64,000 bases of DNA from contig JACKHT010000001.1 of NCBI GenBank assembly GCA_020638855.1, positions 1 through 64,000 of the forward strand, given 5' to 3'. The translations under genes and the position numbers were made by a program. The DNA is from Planctomycetota bacterium. GTDB taxonomy: Bacteria; Planctomycetota; UBA1135; GCA-002686595. This document shows positions 28,950-37,502 of the stretch, piece by piece; position 1 is the first letter of the stretch, and the number at the start of each line of letters is the position of its first letter. The notes below the pieces were generated by a model. The model had not been told where the DNA came from, did not search any database, and saw only the letters and a program-made list of their open reading frames with translations.

Positions 28950-30962
28950 TCAACCTCCGGAAATCGCCAAAAAAAGCGCGACTTCCGTCCCATCTTGGAG
29001 GATCGACCCGGGCGACAGGACCTCGTCCCCCACCAGGGCGGCCGGAATGGGCCGACCTTCCACCAGGAGCCAGGCCGCAGCGGCAGGATGCTCGTCCGCC
29101 AGCGCGCGCAGCACGTCCGACCAAGCCGGAGCCCGCTCGAAAGACACGCTCCACAGAGCGGGGAGACGACGGGCCAAGGCGCCCGAGGCTCGCACGTGGA
29201 TGCGGTAGGCCCCTTCGCGCACAGGAAGTTGGACGGGTGGTGCGATTTCCAAGGCGGGAAGCTCGCGGTCCCCGCGCAGGAATGCGGGAGGCACCAGCCC
29301 CCGGCCTGCCCGCAAGGTTCGATACTCGGCCAAAGCCAGCCGCGCTGCGGCGTCGTCGCCCACCCCATCGGACGGGGTGGCGGATCCGTCGAGCGCTTGG
29401 AACAAGTCCAGGATCTGGGCTCCGGCCAGGAGCAACGTCGCGGCGCGACCTTGGGCCCCATCCAATTCGAACCCCTCCGGCAGAATTCGTTGGGCTAGCT
29501 CCTCGAATTCGACCAGCCCATCGGACAGGACGCCCGCGACCGAAAAGGCGCAGATGCCCAAGGCATCCACCGCGGCGACGAAGTTCTCATGCCACCAGAG
29601 CAAGCGCCCCTTCCCCACGGGCGACGAACGGTCGGAGGTTTGGGGAGGCAACTCCATGGGGGCCACCAAACGCTGCATGAGCTCGGGGTTCGAGCGGTCG
29701 CCCACGAAGAATGGGAAGCTGCGCATGGGCTCGGCGCCGCGCACGCCCACGTGCTGGGCGAGCCTGGTGATCCAGTCCTGCGCGGGACGCACCGCTTCGC
29801 CTTGGGCGAGGAAACGGCCGGGTTCGGCACCGTACAGGGCCTTGGCCCCGCGTTGGAAGGAAAGCGGTTCCTCGAGCCCCAAGCACAACCCGCGCAAGCG
29901 CTCCAGCGACGACTCGAGCCGCGATTTCGGATCGTCGGGCGCGGGGTGGGTTTGGGCCAAAACCCAATGCAGGGCGCTGCTGGCTTCCAGCGCATCCACG
30001 CCGAGCCGGTTGCACTCGCGTAGGAGCTCCGCCGTAGCCTCCCACTCACCACCCGTGATCCAACGCATGACCGGCTCCAAGGCGCTGAAGCGGGCGTTGT
30101 GCATGCGCTGGTTTCCTTGTTCGAGGACAAACCCGCAGGGCGTCGGGCAGCCCTGACAACCGTGGCGTTGCGCGCCCTGGGATTGGGTGGGAGGCATGCC
30201 TTCGGCTTCCTGCAACCGCTGACCGAGCGCGCGGGCCACCAAGCGCGGCGAGCGCAACAAGAGCTCCACCCATCCATCGAGTTCTTCGCGATCAGGGACC
30301 GGCTCGGCCGTGATCATCAACGCGGCCAGACCGCGCTGGGCGAAAGCGTACCCCATCCCGCCTCGACCCACGAACGACGCCGGTTCACTGCCCGCGCATA
30401 GATTGGCGAAGCGCGTGCCCGCGTGGGCTGCGGGACCGGGGCGCAAGACGGCTCCCGCTCCCCAGCGATCGTGCAACGGCTGGGCCCGACCCAGGCTGTC
30501 GATCGCCTCTAGGCCAGGCACTTGTTCGAGCCGAAGCTCGCCCGCGCCGTCGATCCAGAGCACCGCATCGCGCCATGGCGCCCGTCCGACGATCAAGAGG
30601 CCCGCCCCCAAGCGGGCCAAGCGGCGCGCGAAGTCGGAACCCACTTGACCTTGGCTCAAACGCCCGGTCATGGGTGAGCGGACCAAAAGACTGGCACGCG
30701 CTGCAGTGGCCTGCCCTTGCTGTACCGCTCGACCGACCGCGATGGCAAAGCCCTCGGGATGTCGCTCCGCCATCACGGCCAGGGCCAAGGCACTGCCGCC
30801 CAGTTCGGCCAGGGCGCGCGATGCGGGACTCAAATCGCCGGCCGCAATCCAGGTCCGTGCACCCGCGGGCGCGAGGCCCGGCTCACGCCAAGCGCTGAGG
30901 TCGACCAAGCAAAGCTTGGGGGCCTTTCCACGCCTCTCCGCCCGTTCGCCGCCCGAGTCCAT
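28950..30962 (-). CDS. aldehyde ferredoxin oxidoreductase-like protein fused to a MoaD/ThiS-like domain
   Basis: 670-residue fusion. Residues 15-560 resemble tungsten/molybdenum aldehyde ferredoxin oxidoreductases: GRGGMGYAFAQRGL is the pterin-binding family signature, and the four cysteines for the 4Fe-4S cluster are C269, C272, C276 (HGCQGCPTPCGF) and C471 (DALGICAFSV). Residues 583-670 look like a ubiquitin-fold sulfur carrier, with GSILQDGTEVALFLAISGG at the very end; the terminal Gly-Gly is what MoaD/ThiS proteins use for activation and sulfur transfer. In molybdenum cofactor synthesis MoaD is normally separate. I chose the ATG at 30962, which leaves a 63-base divergent promoter region to the M50 gene; longer frames overlap that gene. 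The substrate is unknown. The AOR part is divergent, so activity needs testing. Confidence 0.82.
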   Translation of the reverse strand: MDSGGERAERRGKAPKLCLVDLSAWREPGLAPAGARTWIAAGDLSPASRALAELGGSALALAVMAERHPEGFAIAVGRAVQQGQATAARASLLVRSPMTGRLSQGQVGSDFARRLARLGAGLLIVGRAPWRDAVLWIDGAGELRLEQVPGLEAIDSLGRAQPLHDRWGAGAVLRPGPAAHAGTRFANLCAGSEPASFVGRGGMGYAFAQRGLAALMITAEPVPDREELDGWVELLLRSPRLVARALGQRLQEAEGMPPTQSQGAQRHGCQGCPTPCGFVLEQGNQRMHNARFSALEPVMRWITGGEWEATAELLRECNRLGVDALEASSALHWVLAQTHPAPDDPKSRLESSLERLRGLCLGLEEPLSFQRGAKALYGAEPGRFLAQGEAVRPAQDWITRLAQHVGVRGAEPMRSFPFFVGDRSNPELMQRLVAPMELPPQTSDRSSPVGKGRLLWWHENFVAAVDALGICAFSVAGVLSDGLVEFEELAQRILPEGFELDGAQGRAATLLLAGAQILDLFQALDGSATPSDGVGDDAAARLALAEYRTLRAGRGLVPPAFLRGDRELPALEIAPPVQLPVREGAYRIHVRASGALARRLPALWSVSFERAPAWSDVLRALADEHPAAAAWLLVEGRPIPAALVGDEVLSPGSILQDGTEVALFLAISGG

Positions 30963-30972
30963 GGAGCGAGGG

Positions 30973-31007
30973 TACAATACCGCGCCGAAACCCCGTATAA
31001 GGGTTTC
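30973..31007. promoter_or_regulatory. divergent promoter region with a 7-bp inverted repeat
   Basis: Between the AOR-fusion gene and the M50 gene is TACAAT (30973-30978), a -10-like hexamer for the plus strand. An inverted repeat gaaaccc (30987-30993) / gggtttc (31001-31007) has a 7-base spacer whose reverse complement holds TTATAC, a -10-like hexamer for the minus strand. No convincing -35 elements are seen, so promoter status is tentative. Confidence 0.35.
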
Positions 31008-31025
31008 TCCCTGGGCCTCGCCCCG

Positions 31026-31949
31026 ATGCAGTTCGTGTACCCGTCCCCTCCCCAGCCGATCCTTCTGCGCGTGCAGGGGATTCCGGTGCGCATCCATCGC
31101 TGGCTCCTGGCGCTGATGATCTTCATCAGCCTGATGGCCGGACGCCAACCCCAGGGGTACTCCTTCGAAGCGGTGGTGGGCACGGCTCTAGCGCTCTTGG
31201 TGCTGTTCTTGGCGGTCTTGATGCACGAAATCGGGCACGCGCTGGTGGCGCGCCGCATGGGCGTCGAGGTGGTGGACATCACCCTGTGGCCCTTGGGCGG
31301 CATGGCGGTGCTTCGCAACATGCCCGAGGACCCCCAGATCGAGATGCGCATTGCGTTGGCAGGCCCGTTGGTCAACCTGGCGATCGGGGGTACCTGCTTG
31401 CTGATCTGGGTGGGGCTGCAAGGCGAGCTGCGCTGGGCCAGCTTGCTACACACCGAGGTGCGCAACTTGGGTGGGTTTCTCTCGTTCAGCGCGGTCTGCC
31501 ACCTGATGTTAGGGATCTTCAACTTGCTGCCCGCCTTCCCCATGGATGGCGGCAAGATGCTGCGCTCTGGTCTGGCCCATTCGCGTTCGTGGCTGGCCGC
31601 GACCGAAACCGCGGTCCGCGTGGGGCGTTGGATCGCTTGGATCCTGCTCGCCTTGGGTATCGCCCAGCGCGAACTGGCCTTGGTGCTGATCGCGGTCTAC
31701 CTCTTGGTGGCGGGAACCAAAGAACTTTGGTCCACGCGCCTGCGGCATTTGTCCGAGGCGGCCGGTGGTTTCGCTGGCCCCCTGGCCGGGTTCGACCGCC
31801 CCGGCGATGCAGAAGTAAGCGACGACGATTCACCTATCCCCACCTCCGGCTCCCCTTCGGGAGGATTCACAGAAGAAGAAATCCGCGCGATGGAATCCAA
31901 CAAAGGGCGGCTCCGACCGCCCACCGCAGGAGCGGATTCGAAGAGCTGA
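31026..31949 (+). CDS. site-2 protease family (M50) membrane metalloprotease
   Basis: 307-residue integral membrane zinc protease of the M50 (site-2) family. The zinc site HEIGH is at 67-71 within a hydrophobic helix, and the third ligand region appears as NLLPAFPMDGGKML near 160. Five or six hydrophobic segments are visible and there is no PDZ or CBS domain, so this is a minimal member like SpoIVFB. The ATG at 31026 gives the usual short cytoplasmic N terminus. The C-terminal 60 residues are polar and low-complexity. The next gene starts 7 bases after its stop, so it is co-transcribed with the metallophosphoesterase-like gene. Targets are unknown; such proteases often free membrane-tethered transcription factors. 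Confidence 0.9.
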   Translation: MQFVYPSPPQPILLRVQGIPVRIHRWLLALMIFISLMAGRQPQGYSFEAVVGTALALLVLFLAVLMHEIGHALVARRMGVEVVDITLWPLGGMAVLRNMPEDPQIEMRIALAGPLVNLAIGGTCLLIWVGLQGELRWASLLHTEVRNLGGFLSFSAVCHLMLGIFNLLPAFPMDGGKMLRSGLAHSRSWLAATETAVRVGRWIAWILLALGIAQRELALVLIAVYLLVAGTKELWSTRLRHLSEAAGGFAGPLAGFDRPGDAEVSDDDSPIPTSGSPSGGFTEEEIRAMESNKGRLRPPTAGADSKS

Positions 31950-31956
31950 GCACCCC

Positions 31957-33468
31957 ATGATCATGACCTGGAAAACCCTTTGCTTCGTCCTGCCCTCCTT
32001 CGCCGCTTGGGTGCACTGCAATCCAGCCCCTCCGGTGGCGCCCGTGGCCACCCAGGGATTCACCAAGTGCAAGATCTCGCCGCTGGCCGCCCCCGCCTTT
32101 GAGGCCGCCGGAGCGCCCATTGCCCCCTATTTGGTGACGCTCACCCCGACCATGGCCAAGATCGCTTGGCGCACGGCGACCCCGGTGGTCAGCACGCTCA
32201 AGCTGTGGGAAGCCGATCGCTTGCTCCAAACCATCCCCTCCCCGGAGGGCTACCAGCACGAAGCCGTGCTCGAGGGGTTGCAGCCCCATACCGAGTACCG
32301 CTACGAAGTGGACGGTTCCCCCCAAGTTCGCCTGCGCACCTTGACCGCAGCGCCCGAACGCCGCTTCGCGCTGTTGGGTCACACCCACGGCACCGAACAC
32401 GTGGGACACTTTCCCGATGAGTTCCTCGCCTCGCGCATTCGCGATTGGAAACCGGACTTCGTGGCCCATGCGGGCGATTGCGTGTACTACTCGACTCCGG
32501 CCGATTGGGGACAACACTTCTTTGGACTGTTCGAGGAAGTCCTGGCCCACGCTCCGATCTACGTGTCACCCGGCAACCATGATTGTGGGTGGCCTTTCCT
32601 CAACGGGTACGACTTGCGCTGCTTCCGCGAGCTGTTTCCCGAGGCCTATCCCGAAGCCGTAGGCAGCGGACCCGAGCAGGCGTTTTACCAAGTGGCCCAG
32701 GGACCGGTCGATCTCTACTTCCTGAGCTATGTGGCAGACATGTCGCCGGGTTCGGTGCAAGTTTCCTGGCTCAAGAAAGAGCTGGCGGTCTCGACCGCCG
32801 ACTATCGGGTGGTGGTCTTCGGGGGCATGAACCGTTACTACGACGAGGATGCTTTTTTTGCCGACATGCAAGGCCATGGGATCGATTTGGTGGTCAATGG
32901 CGACGGAGCTGCGCCAGCCCAAGTCATGAGCCAGCCCCATGGGATCCGCCGCCTCTCGCTCGGCACGGCATCCAAAGGCGCGCACCCCTGGGTCGCCTGC
33001 GAAGCCACGCCCGACAGCCTCAAGCTGCGCGTGATGTTTGCGGATGGTCGGGGGGGGGACACCTTTTGGATCCACCAACCCAAGACCTATCCTGTGCTGG
33101 TGCGCCTGGAAGAGCCCCGGGTCTTTCCCAACAAGAACGAAGTGGTCTTCCGCTACAACTTGCCCACGCCGATCGATTCGAACCGCGTCGGGGGGCTGCA
33201 ATTCGTCCCCCAGGGCATGTCCTCGGGTTCGGGGGTGTGCTTTGCTGCCTTTGGACCGTCGAAGTCGTTGGGCGGGGGCGAGTTTGGCCTGCGCAGTGCG
33301 TACGTCTCGTACCTGGCGAGCGACGGACAGATCACGATCGGGTCGCTAGCTCAGGATCCCATCCAAAACGCGCCCTACCAACTCGCTGGAGTGGAGGTGC
33401 GCTTCATGGGACCGCCCGACAGTTTGCCCAAGAGCCTCAACGCCTGGCTTTTCGAGCGCAAGCCGTAG
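31957..33468 (+). CDS. exported metallophosphoesterase-like protein lacking several metal ligands
   Basis: 503 residues: a hydrophobic signal segment with a cysteine at residue 21 that could be a lipoprotein site but lacks a good lipobox, a fibronectin-like domain (about 55-135) as in purple acid phosphatases, then a calcineurin-type phosphoesterase fold (136-330) and an unassigned C-terminal beta domain. The metal motifs are only partly kept: GD at D174 and GNHD at N207-D209 are present. The first motif GDxG/DxH reads LGHTHG (H142), the VxxH position reads VVVFGGMN (289-292) and the final GHxH reads NGDGAAPA (D316). It is therefore probably not an active binuclear phosphatase. It is translationally close to the M50 protease gene. 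A possible substrate-binding or decoy role is speculation. Confidence 0.75.
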   Translation: MIMTWKTLCFVLPSFAAWVHCNPAPPVAPVATQGFTKCKISPLAAPAFEAAGAPIAPYLVTLTPTMAKIAWRTATPVVSTLKLWEADRLLQTIPSPEGYQHEAVLEGLQPHTEYRYEVDGSPQVRLRTLTAAPERRFALLGHTHGTEHVGHFPDEFLASRIRDWKPDFVAHAGDCVYYSTPADWGQHFFGLFEEVLAHAPIYVSPGNHDCGWPFLNGYDLRCFRELFPEAYPEAVGSGPEQAFYQVAQGPVDLYFLSYVADMSPGSVQVSWLKKELAVSTADYRVVVFGGMNRYYDEDAFFADMQGHGIDLVVNGDGAAPAQVMSQPHGIRRLSLGTASKGAHPWVACEATPDSLKLRVMFADGRGGDTFWIHQPKTYPVLVRLEEPRVFPNKNEVVFRYNLPTPIDSNRVGGLQFVPQGMSSGSGVCFAAFGPSKSLGGGEFGLRSAYVSYLASDGQITIGSLAQDPIQNAPYQLAGVEVRFMGPPDSLPKSLNAWLFERKP

Positions 33469-33512
33469 CCGAACGAGCCCGGTCGGGCCCAGCTCGGGCC
33501 CGAACCGGCTAC
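33465..33512. terminator. bidirectional hairpin between convergent genes
   Basis: An outer 7-bp stem gtagccg/cggctac (33465-33471 and 33506-33512) encloses an inner stem ggtcgggccc (33481-33490) pairing with gggcccgaacc (33496-33506), with one bulged base. It lies between the stop of the metallophosphoesterase-like gene and the end of CotH copy 2. No T-run is present, so termination on this basis is inferred. Confidence 0.5.
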
Positions 33513-33515
33513 CGA

Positions 33516-36383
33516 TCAGGGGACTTGAAGAAAGGTCGACCCGCGCGTTTCGGGCTGGATGCGGCCCCAAACCTGCGTACCCAGGGGCGCGAGGAGTTCC
33601 GCTTCCCGATCGAACCGGAATTTCGCGCGGGCCGGCAACGCCGCCTTCTGCTGGCTTTCCGAACCCATCCCCACCCCGACTAGGATCGCTGGGTGGCGCT
33701 TGGGGTCCCAATCATCCACGTAGGAATCGGCCACACCCACCCGCGAATTCTTGTCCGCGCGTAAGGTCTCTTGGTTGCCGAACAGGCGGGACTTGTACAG
33801 GTAGATCTCGCCGCCTCCGTTGTAGCGCCAGTTCTTCTTGTACGCATCGACACCCCACACACAGCGCACGATGTCCGAGTTGATCACGGCGGCCTGGGAT
33901 TCGTCCTTGCTTTGCAGTCCGATCTGACAGGTGTCGAACAGACAGTTGCGCACGAAGAGGGTGCTGTTCTCCCCAATCGAAATGCCCTTGTCGGCGCTGT
34001 TCATGAACTTGGAGTCCTCGACCACCGCCAGGGTCGTCATCAGGTCGACCGAGTCGTTGCCGCTGTTCTCAAAGATGCAGCGCAACACCGTCACCTCGCT
34101 GATGTCCATGTCGAGGGCGTCGGCCAAGGAGCGTACAAAACGGCACCCATCAAAGGTCAACTTCGAGTAAACCCCGTGGACCATGTCGTCGACGACCTGG
34201 CTGTCCTCGAAGAGGCAATTCTTGATCAGGACATCCTGCACATGGTGCAGCGAGAGCTGGGCGCTGAATTCCGCCAAAGGCTGTTTGGCCCCGCTGCCGC
34301 CCACGATGTGGAGGTGCTCAAGCACCGAGCCATTGGCCCGCGGTCCTCGCAGCGCAAAGGTCCCCCAGGGCTCTTGCCCCGGTTCGGCGGGAACAATCTC
34401 GATCGGCTGTTCGGCCGTGCCTTGGGCAACCACCGGGCCTTGCAGGAACAACGAGGCCCCAGCAGCCATGCGCAGTTTGGTGCCCGGTCGCAGGATGACC
34501 GGGGTGTCGATGGCCTCCTCGCCTTGCACCAGCACCTCGCCCGAGTAGATGCGCGGCTCTTGGTGCGGAATGCCCCCCACCACGCTGAATTGGCTGCTCA
34601 GGACAAAGGCCGGGATCTCGTCGACTTCGTTGATGTGTACGATGCGCTCCGGATCGACGATCGCCGAAAGGCGCACCGGATCGATTTCCGAAGCGCCCTC
34701 ACCCGTGAGGTACACATCGAAAGCCGCCGGCTGCAACGCCAGGTGGCCGCGATCGGGATAGCCCTTGGCGGCGGGATTCGGGACCATGACCATGCCCCCC
34801 ACCAAGGGGACTTCGATATCCAGGCTGCGCCCGCGCACGACGCACGAGCCCGACACATCCACGCGCATGGGCCCATGGTCGGTTTGGTAGCCGATCGCCA
34901 CGCGCAGCGAATTCGGGATGGCCTGCTCAAAGTCGATGCGCAACCCATCGATGGCTCGCCGTCCGTACAAGGCCAACCGCCAATCGGGCGCATCGGGGGT
35001 TTGCCCCATCCGGACGGCGCTCATCGAGGGCAATTCGGAACCGTAGTTCTCGTCGAGGAATTCGAAGACTCGCTGCATGTCCCCGCGCAAGACCCGTTGG
35101 TAGCGGGCGACCTGCTCGGGCGAAACGTACGCCATTTGGAAGTTCAACACAGGATCGCGACGCTGGGCATCCTGGATGGATTCGACCAAGCGGTCGTACT
35201 CGTCCAAGACCCGTTCCCGCAGCCCCGAGTCAAAGAAGCGTCGGATGGCTGCGTCGGTGGCGATCCGGTAGCTGTGTTCCATGTTCAAGCGGTCGTCCAG
35301 CTCGCAGAACATCACGTCCAGGAACGGTTCCTCGCCCGCCTTGGGCATCCAGTTCTGGTGCCACGGCACCGAATCCCAAACGACGGGTTCGAATTGGTTG
35401 CGCCAGGGGTCGTAGTACAGGCGCCAGTTGTGCACCCGATCGAAGTGCTCGGTCTGGGTCAGCAACCGGAAGGCGGCGAAGCGGCCAAAGGCATCGATGT
35501 TGACCAGCTCGCGCAGCGCCGCGCTGTTGGCCTCGCTGGGCTCTTCGGCCAGCAAGTTGCACAGGCGCACGATGGCCACATTGGTGTCTTCGGGGAAGTG
35601 GTTGTTGATCGAAATCTTCGACCACGTGCCGGGCGACAGGAAGACGTTGGGAGGAATGCCAATGTGCTCGTCGTTGCCGATCAATTCGCCGGCAAAGATA
35701 TCCCCGGGCATGCGGTCCGCTTTGCGCAGGGTCGTTTCTTCGAGCTGCTCGACCAGCACGTAGATGCCTTCGGTCTTGCCGTTGACGATGGCCTCGATCA
35801 GCTCCGCATGGGGCGCGATCAAGCCCATTTCCGAGGCAAACCAATACCCGAGGCAATCCTCCACCACGGCCTGCCCCTTGGGCACGACCAAGTTGAACGT
35901 CCGCATGTTTTCCCACATGGCCCCGCGCGGAGTTTTGATGCGCCAGGACTTCTTGGGAGTGGCCCAGTGCCAGGGGAAGTCGCCGCGATAGCGCAGGTCG
36001 ACCTTCCCCAATTCCCCATCGGGGTACTGCAGGAAGCCGTCTTTGTAGTCCTTGCCCGAAGCGGGCAGGTGGCTGTCCAAGGTGGCTCGATCCCCTTGGT
36101 TGATCATCAGGTGGATTTGCCGCAGCTTGGTTTCGTCGGCAGGGCTGGATTCGAAGACCGCGGTGCGGGCCCCGTTGACCATACGATCCCACTCGTACGT
36201 GCCAGCCTTGTGGAGGTTGTAGCGACCGATCTCCCCCCCGAAGCGCAGACCGAACTGGTAGAAGCGGCTGCCCGTCTGGAACGACCAAATCAGGAAGAGG
36301 GCCGCAATGGGTCCGGTGACCACCAAACTGTAGCGCCAAAGGGTGCGCAGCACGCGGCGCGGCATGGACTTGGAACGGGTCAT
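33516..36383 (-). CDS. membrane-anchored CotH-kinase protein with C-terminal beta-helix (copy 2)
   Basis: 955-residue paralogue of the gene at 25.3-28.0 kb. An N-terminal membrane helix (about 18-38) precedes the CotH-like domain: RYRGD at 131-135 and KKSWRIKT, HN at 318-319 (VHNWRLYYDP) and WD at 336-337 (VVWDSV). Spacing is within one residue of copy 1. The beta-helix repeats the rungs ADALDMD, GNDSVDLM, DKGISIGENS and GLQSKD, and both copies share KNWRY near the end. It is the last gene of a four-gene operon after the VTC polymerase, DUF4956 and TPR genes; its ATG overlaps the TPR stop (ATGA). Together these suggest that its kinase or polyphosphate-related activity acts on the outside of the membrane. 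That is inference from domain content. Confidence 0.84.
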   Translation of the reverse strand: MTRSKSMPRRVLRTLWRYSLVVTGPIAALFLIWSFQTGSRFYQFGLRFGGEIGRYNLHKAGTYEWDRMVNGARTAVFESSPADETKLRQIHLMINQGDRATLDSHLPASGKDYKDGFLQYPDGELGKVDLRYRGDFPWHWATPKKSWRIKTPRGAMWENMRTFNLVVPKGQAVVEDCLGYWFASEMGLIAPHAELIEAIVNGKTEGIYVLVEQLEETTLRKADRMPGDIFAGELIGNDEHIGIPPNVFLSPGTWSKISINNHFPEDTNVAIVRLCNLLAEEPSEANSAALRELVNIDAFGRFAAFRLLTQTEHFDRVHNWRLYYDPWRNQFEPVVWDSVPWHQNWMPKAGEEPFLDVMFCELDDRLNMEHSYRIATDAAIRRFFDSGLRERVLDEYDRLVESIQDAQRRDPVLNFQMAYVSPEQVARYQRVLRGDMQRVFEFLDENYGSELPSMSAVRMGQTPDAPDWRLALYGRRAIDGLRIDFEQAIPNSLRVAIGYQTDHGPMRVDVSGSCVVRGRSLDIEVPLVGGMVMVPNPAAKGYPDRGHLALQPAAFDVYLTGEGASEIDPVRLSAIVDPERIVHINEVDEIPAFVLSSQFSVVGGIPHQEPRIYSGEVLVQGEEAIDTPVILRPGTKLRMAAGASLFLQGPVVAQGTAEQPIEIVPAEPGQEPWGTFALRGPRANGSVLEHLHIVGGSGAKQPLAEFSAQLSLHHVQDVLIKNCLFEDSQVVDDMVHGVYSKLTFDGCRFVRSLADALDMDISEVTVLRCIFENSGNDSVDLMTTLAVVEDSKFMNSADKGISIGENSTLFVRNCLFDTCQIGLQSKDESQAAVINSDIVRCVWGVDAYKKNWRYNGGGEIYLYKSRLFGNQETLRADKNSRVGVADSYVDDWDPKRHPAILVGVGMGSESQQKAALPARAKFRFDREAELLAPLGTQVWGRIQPETRGSTFLQVP

Positions 36384-37492
36384 TGGCGAGCTCCTGGGGA
36401 AGGGGGTCCCATCAACGTCTCCAGGCCGAGCCCTGGCATGATCTTGTTCAAAGCGCTCTGGACTTGGGCACGCAGCCCTTCATCGGCGAGGCGCTGGACC
36501 ACGGCCTCAGGCAGGGTCGCCAAAAGGCCGAACCGAAACCGAACCGTGAGCGTGTCTCCGAGCTCCGGTGCCTTGGCAAAATCCCACGCCTGCTGGGGAT
36601 CCATGTCGCGCTGGATCCAGTACCCACCTGCGCCATCGTCCGTGAACCCGCGCGAGTAGCCGGGACGGGCGGGAGGATTGGCATCCACAGGCTGCCCTCC
36701 CGATTCCAGTTCCCATTGGAAGTCCACCAACCGACACCAAGCCTTGGCGGGCGAGTCGATCCGTAGCCTTCCCAATTGTTTGGGGGGGTGGGCAAACGTG
36801 TAGTCCAAGGCAAACCGGCCCTGGGCATCGGGGCCTTCCAACTCCAACAGGGGGGAAGACTGGGGCGACACCTTTTCGGTCGAGAAGGCAAATACTTGCC
36901 AGTTCCGGCGCAGGTGCTCGACCGAATCGTACAAGTCGCGCACCACCGATGCCGCGAAGGCATCGATCTGGCCCGCGGTCAATTCTTGGAGCAAGCGGGT
37001 AGCCACCACATCCGGGTGGTTGGGGACCTTGGCGTACCAAAGGTCGACGATCGCCCCGGCTTGGGTCAGGTTTTCCGAACCTCCCAACAGGCACAGGGCC
37101 TGGGCGAACCGCAGATTGAGTTCAAGGTTGTTGGGATCGCGCTTGACGGCCTTTTTGAGGACCTTGGCAGCCTCGGCGACCTTCCCCGTGGACATCAGAC
37201 CCTGGGTTTCCAGCTCGGCCGCCCGGCGCCAGGAAGGGAACAGTCGATCCCCAATCTCGGTGGATTCGGTGGCTTTGCGGATGGTACGCAACTCGGCCAA
37301 GGTCGCCGCAGGATCCTTCCAAGCGGCTTCCTTGCCGAGCTCTCCCAACCGATTGGGGTAGCCCCGCTCATAGCGTTTCTTGAGGTGCCATTCCGCGGAA
37401 TAGACCCAGCCGCTACGAGCCTGCCACACCCAGCCGGTGCCCAAGGCAGCCAGCGTGAGTGCGAGGCAAGCAATGCGAAGCCACGAAAGCAT
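36380..37492 (-). CDS. membrane-anchored TPR protein, partner of CotH copy 2
   Basis: 370 residues: an N-terminal membrane helix (about 5-24), a helical repeat region of TPR type (about 55-190, with AAKVLKKAVKRDPNNLELN typical of such repeats), then a beta-rich domain (200-370) with no family I can name. It has the same order as the partner of CotH copy 1 but a longer C-terminal half. It starts 10 bases after the DUF4956 stop and overlaps the CotH start. A scaffold or sensor role for the polymerase-kinase complex is likely from position only. Confidence 0.65.
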   Translation of the reverse strand: MLSWLRIACLALTLAALGTGWVWQARSGWVYSAEWHLKKRYERGYPNRLGELGKEAAWKDPAATLAELRTIRKATESTEIGDRLFPSWRRAAELETQGLMSTGKVAEAAKVLKKAVKRDPNNLELNLRFAQALCLLGGSENLTQAGAIVDLWYAKVPNHPDVVATRLLQELTAGQIDAFAASVVRDLYDSVEHLRRNWQVFAFSTEKVSPQSSPLLELEGPDAQGRFALDYTFAHPPKQLGRLRIDSPAKAWCRLVDFQWELESGGQPVDANPPARPGYSRGFTDDGAGGYWIQRDMDPQQAWDFAKAPELGDTLTVRFRFGLLATLPEAVVQRLADEGLRAQVQSALNKIMPGLGLETLMGPPSPGARQ

Positions 37493-37502
37493 GGAGGAGG
37501 TC

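Noticed and set aside
33771..36659. 962-codon open frame on the plus strand opposite CotH copy 2
   Set aside because: It has no recognisable domain, and the opposite frame has a start coupled to the TPR gene and clear CotH and beta-helix features.
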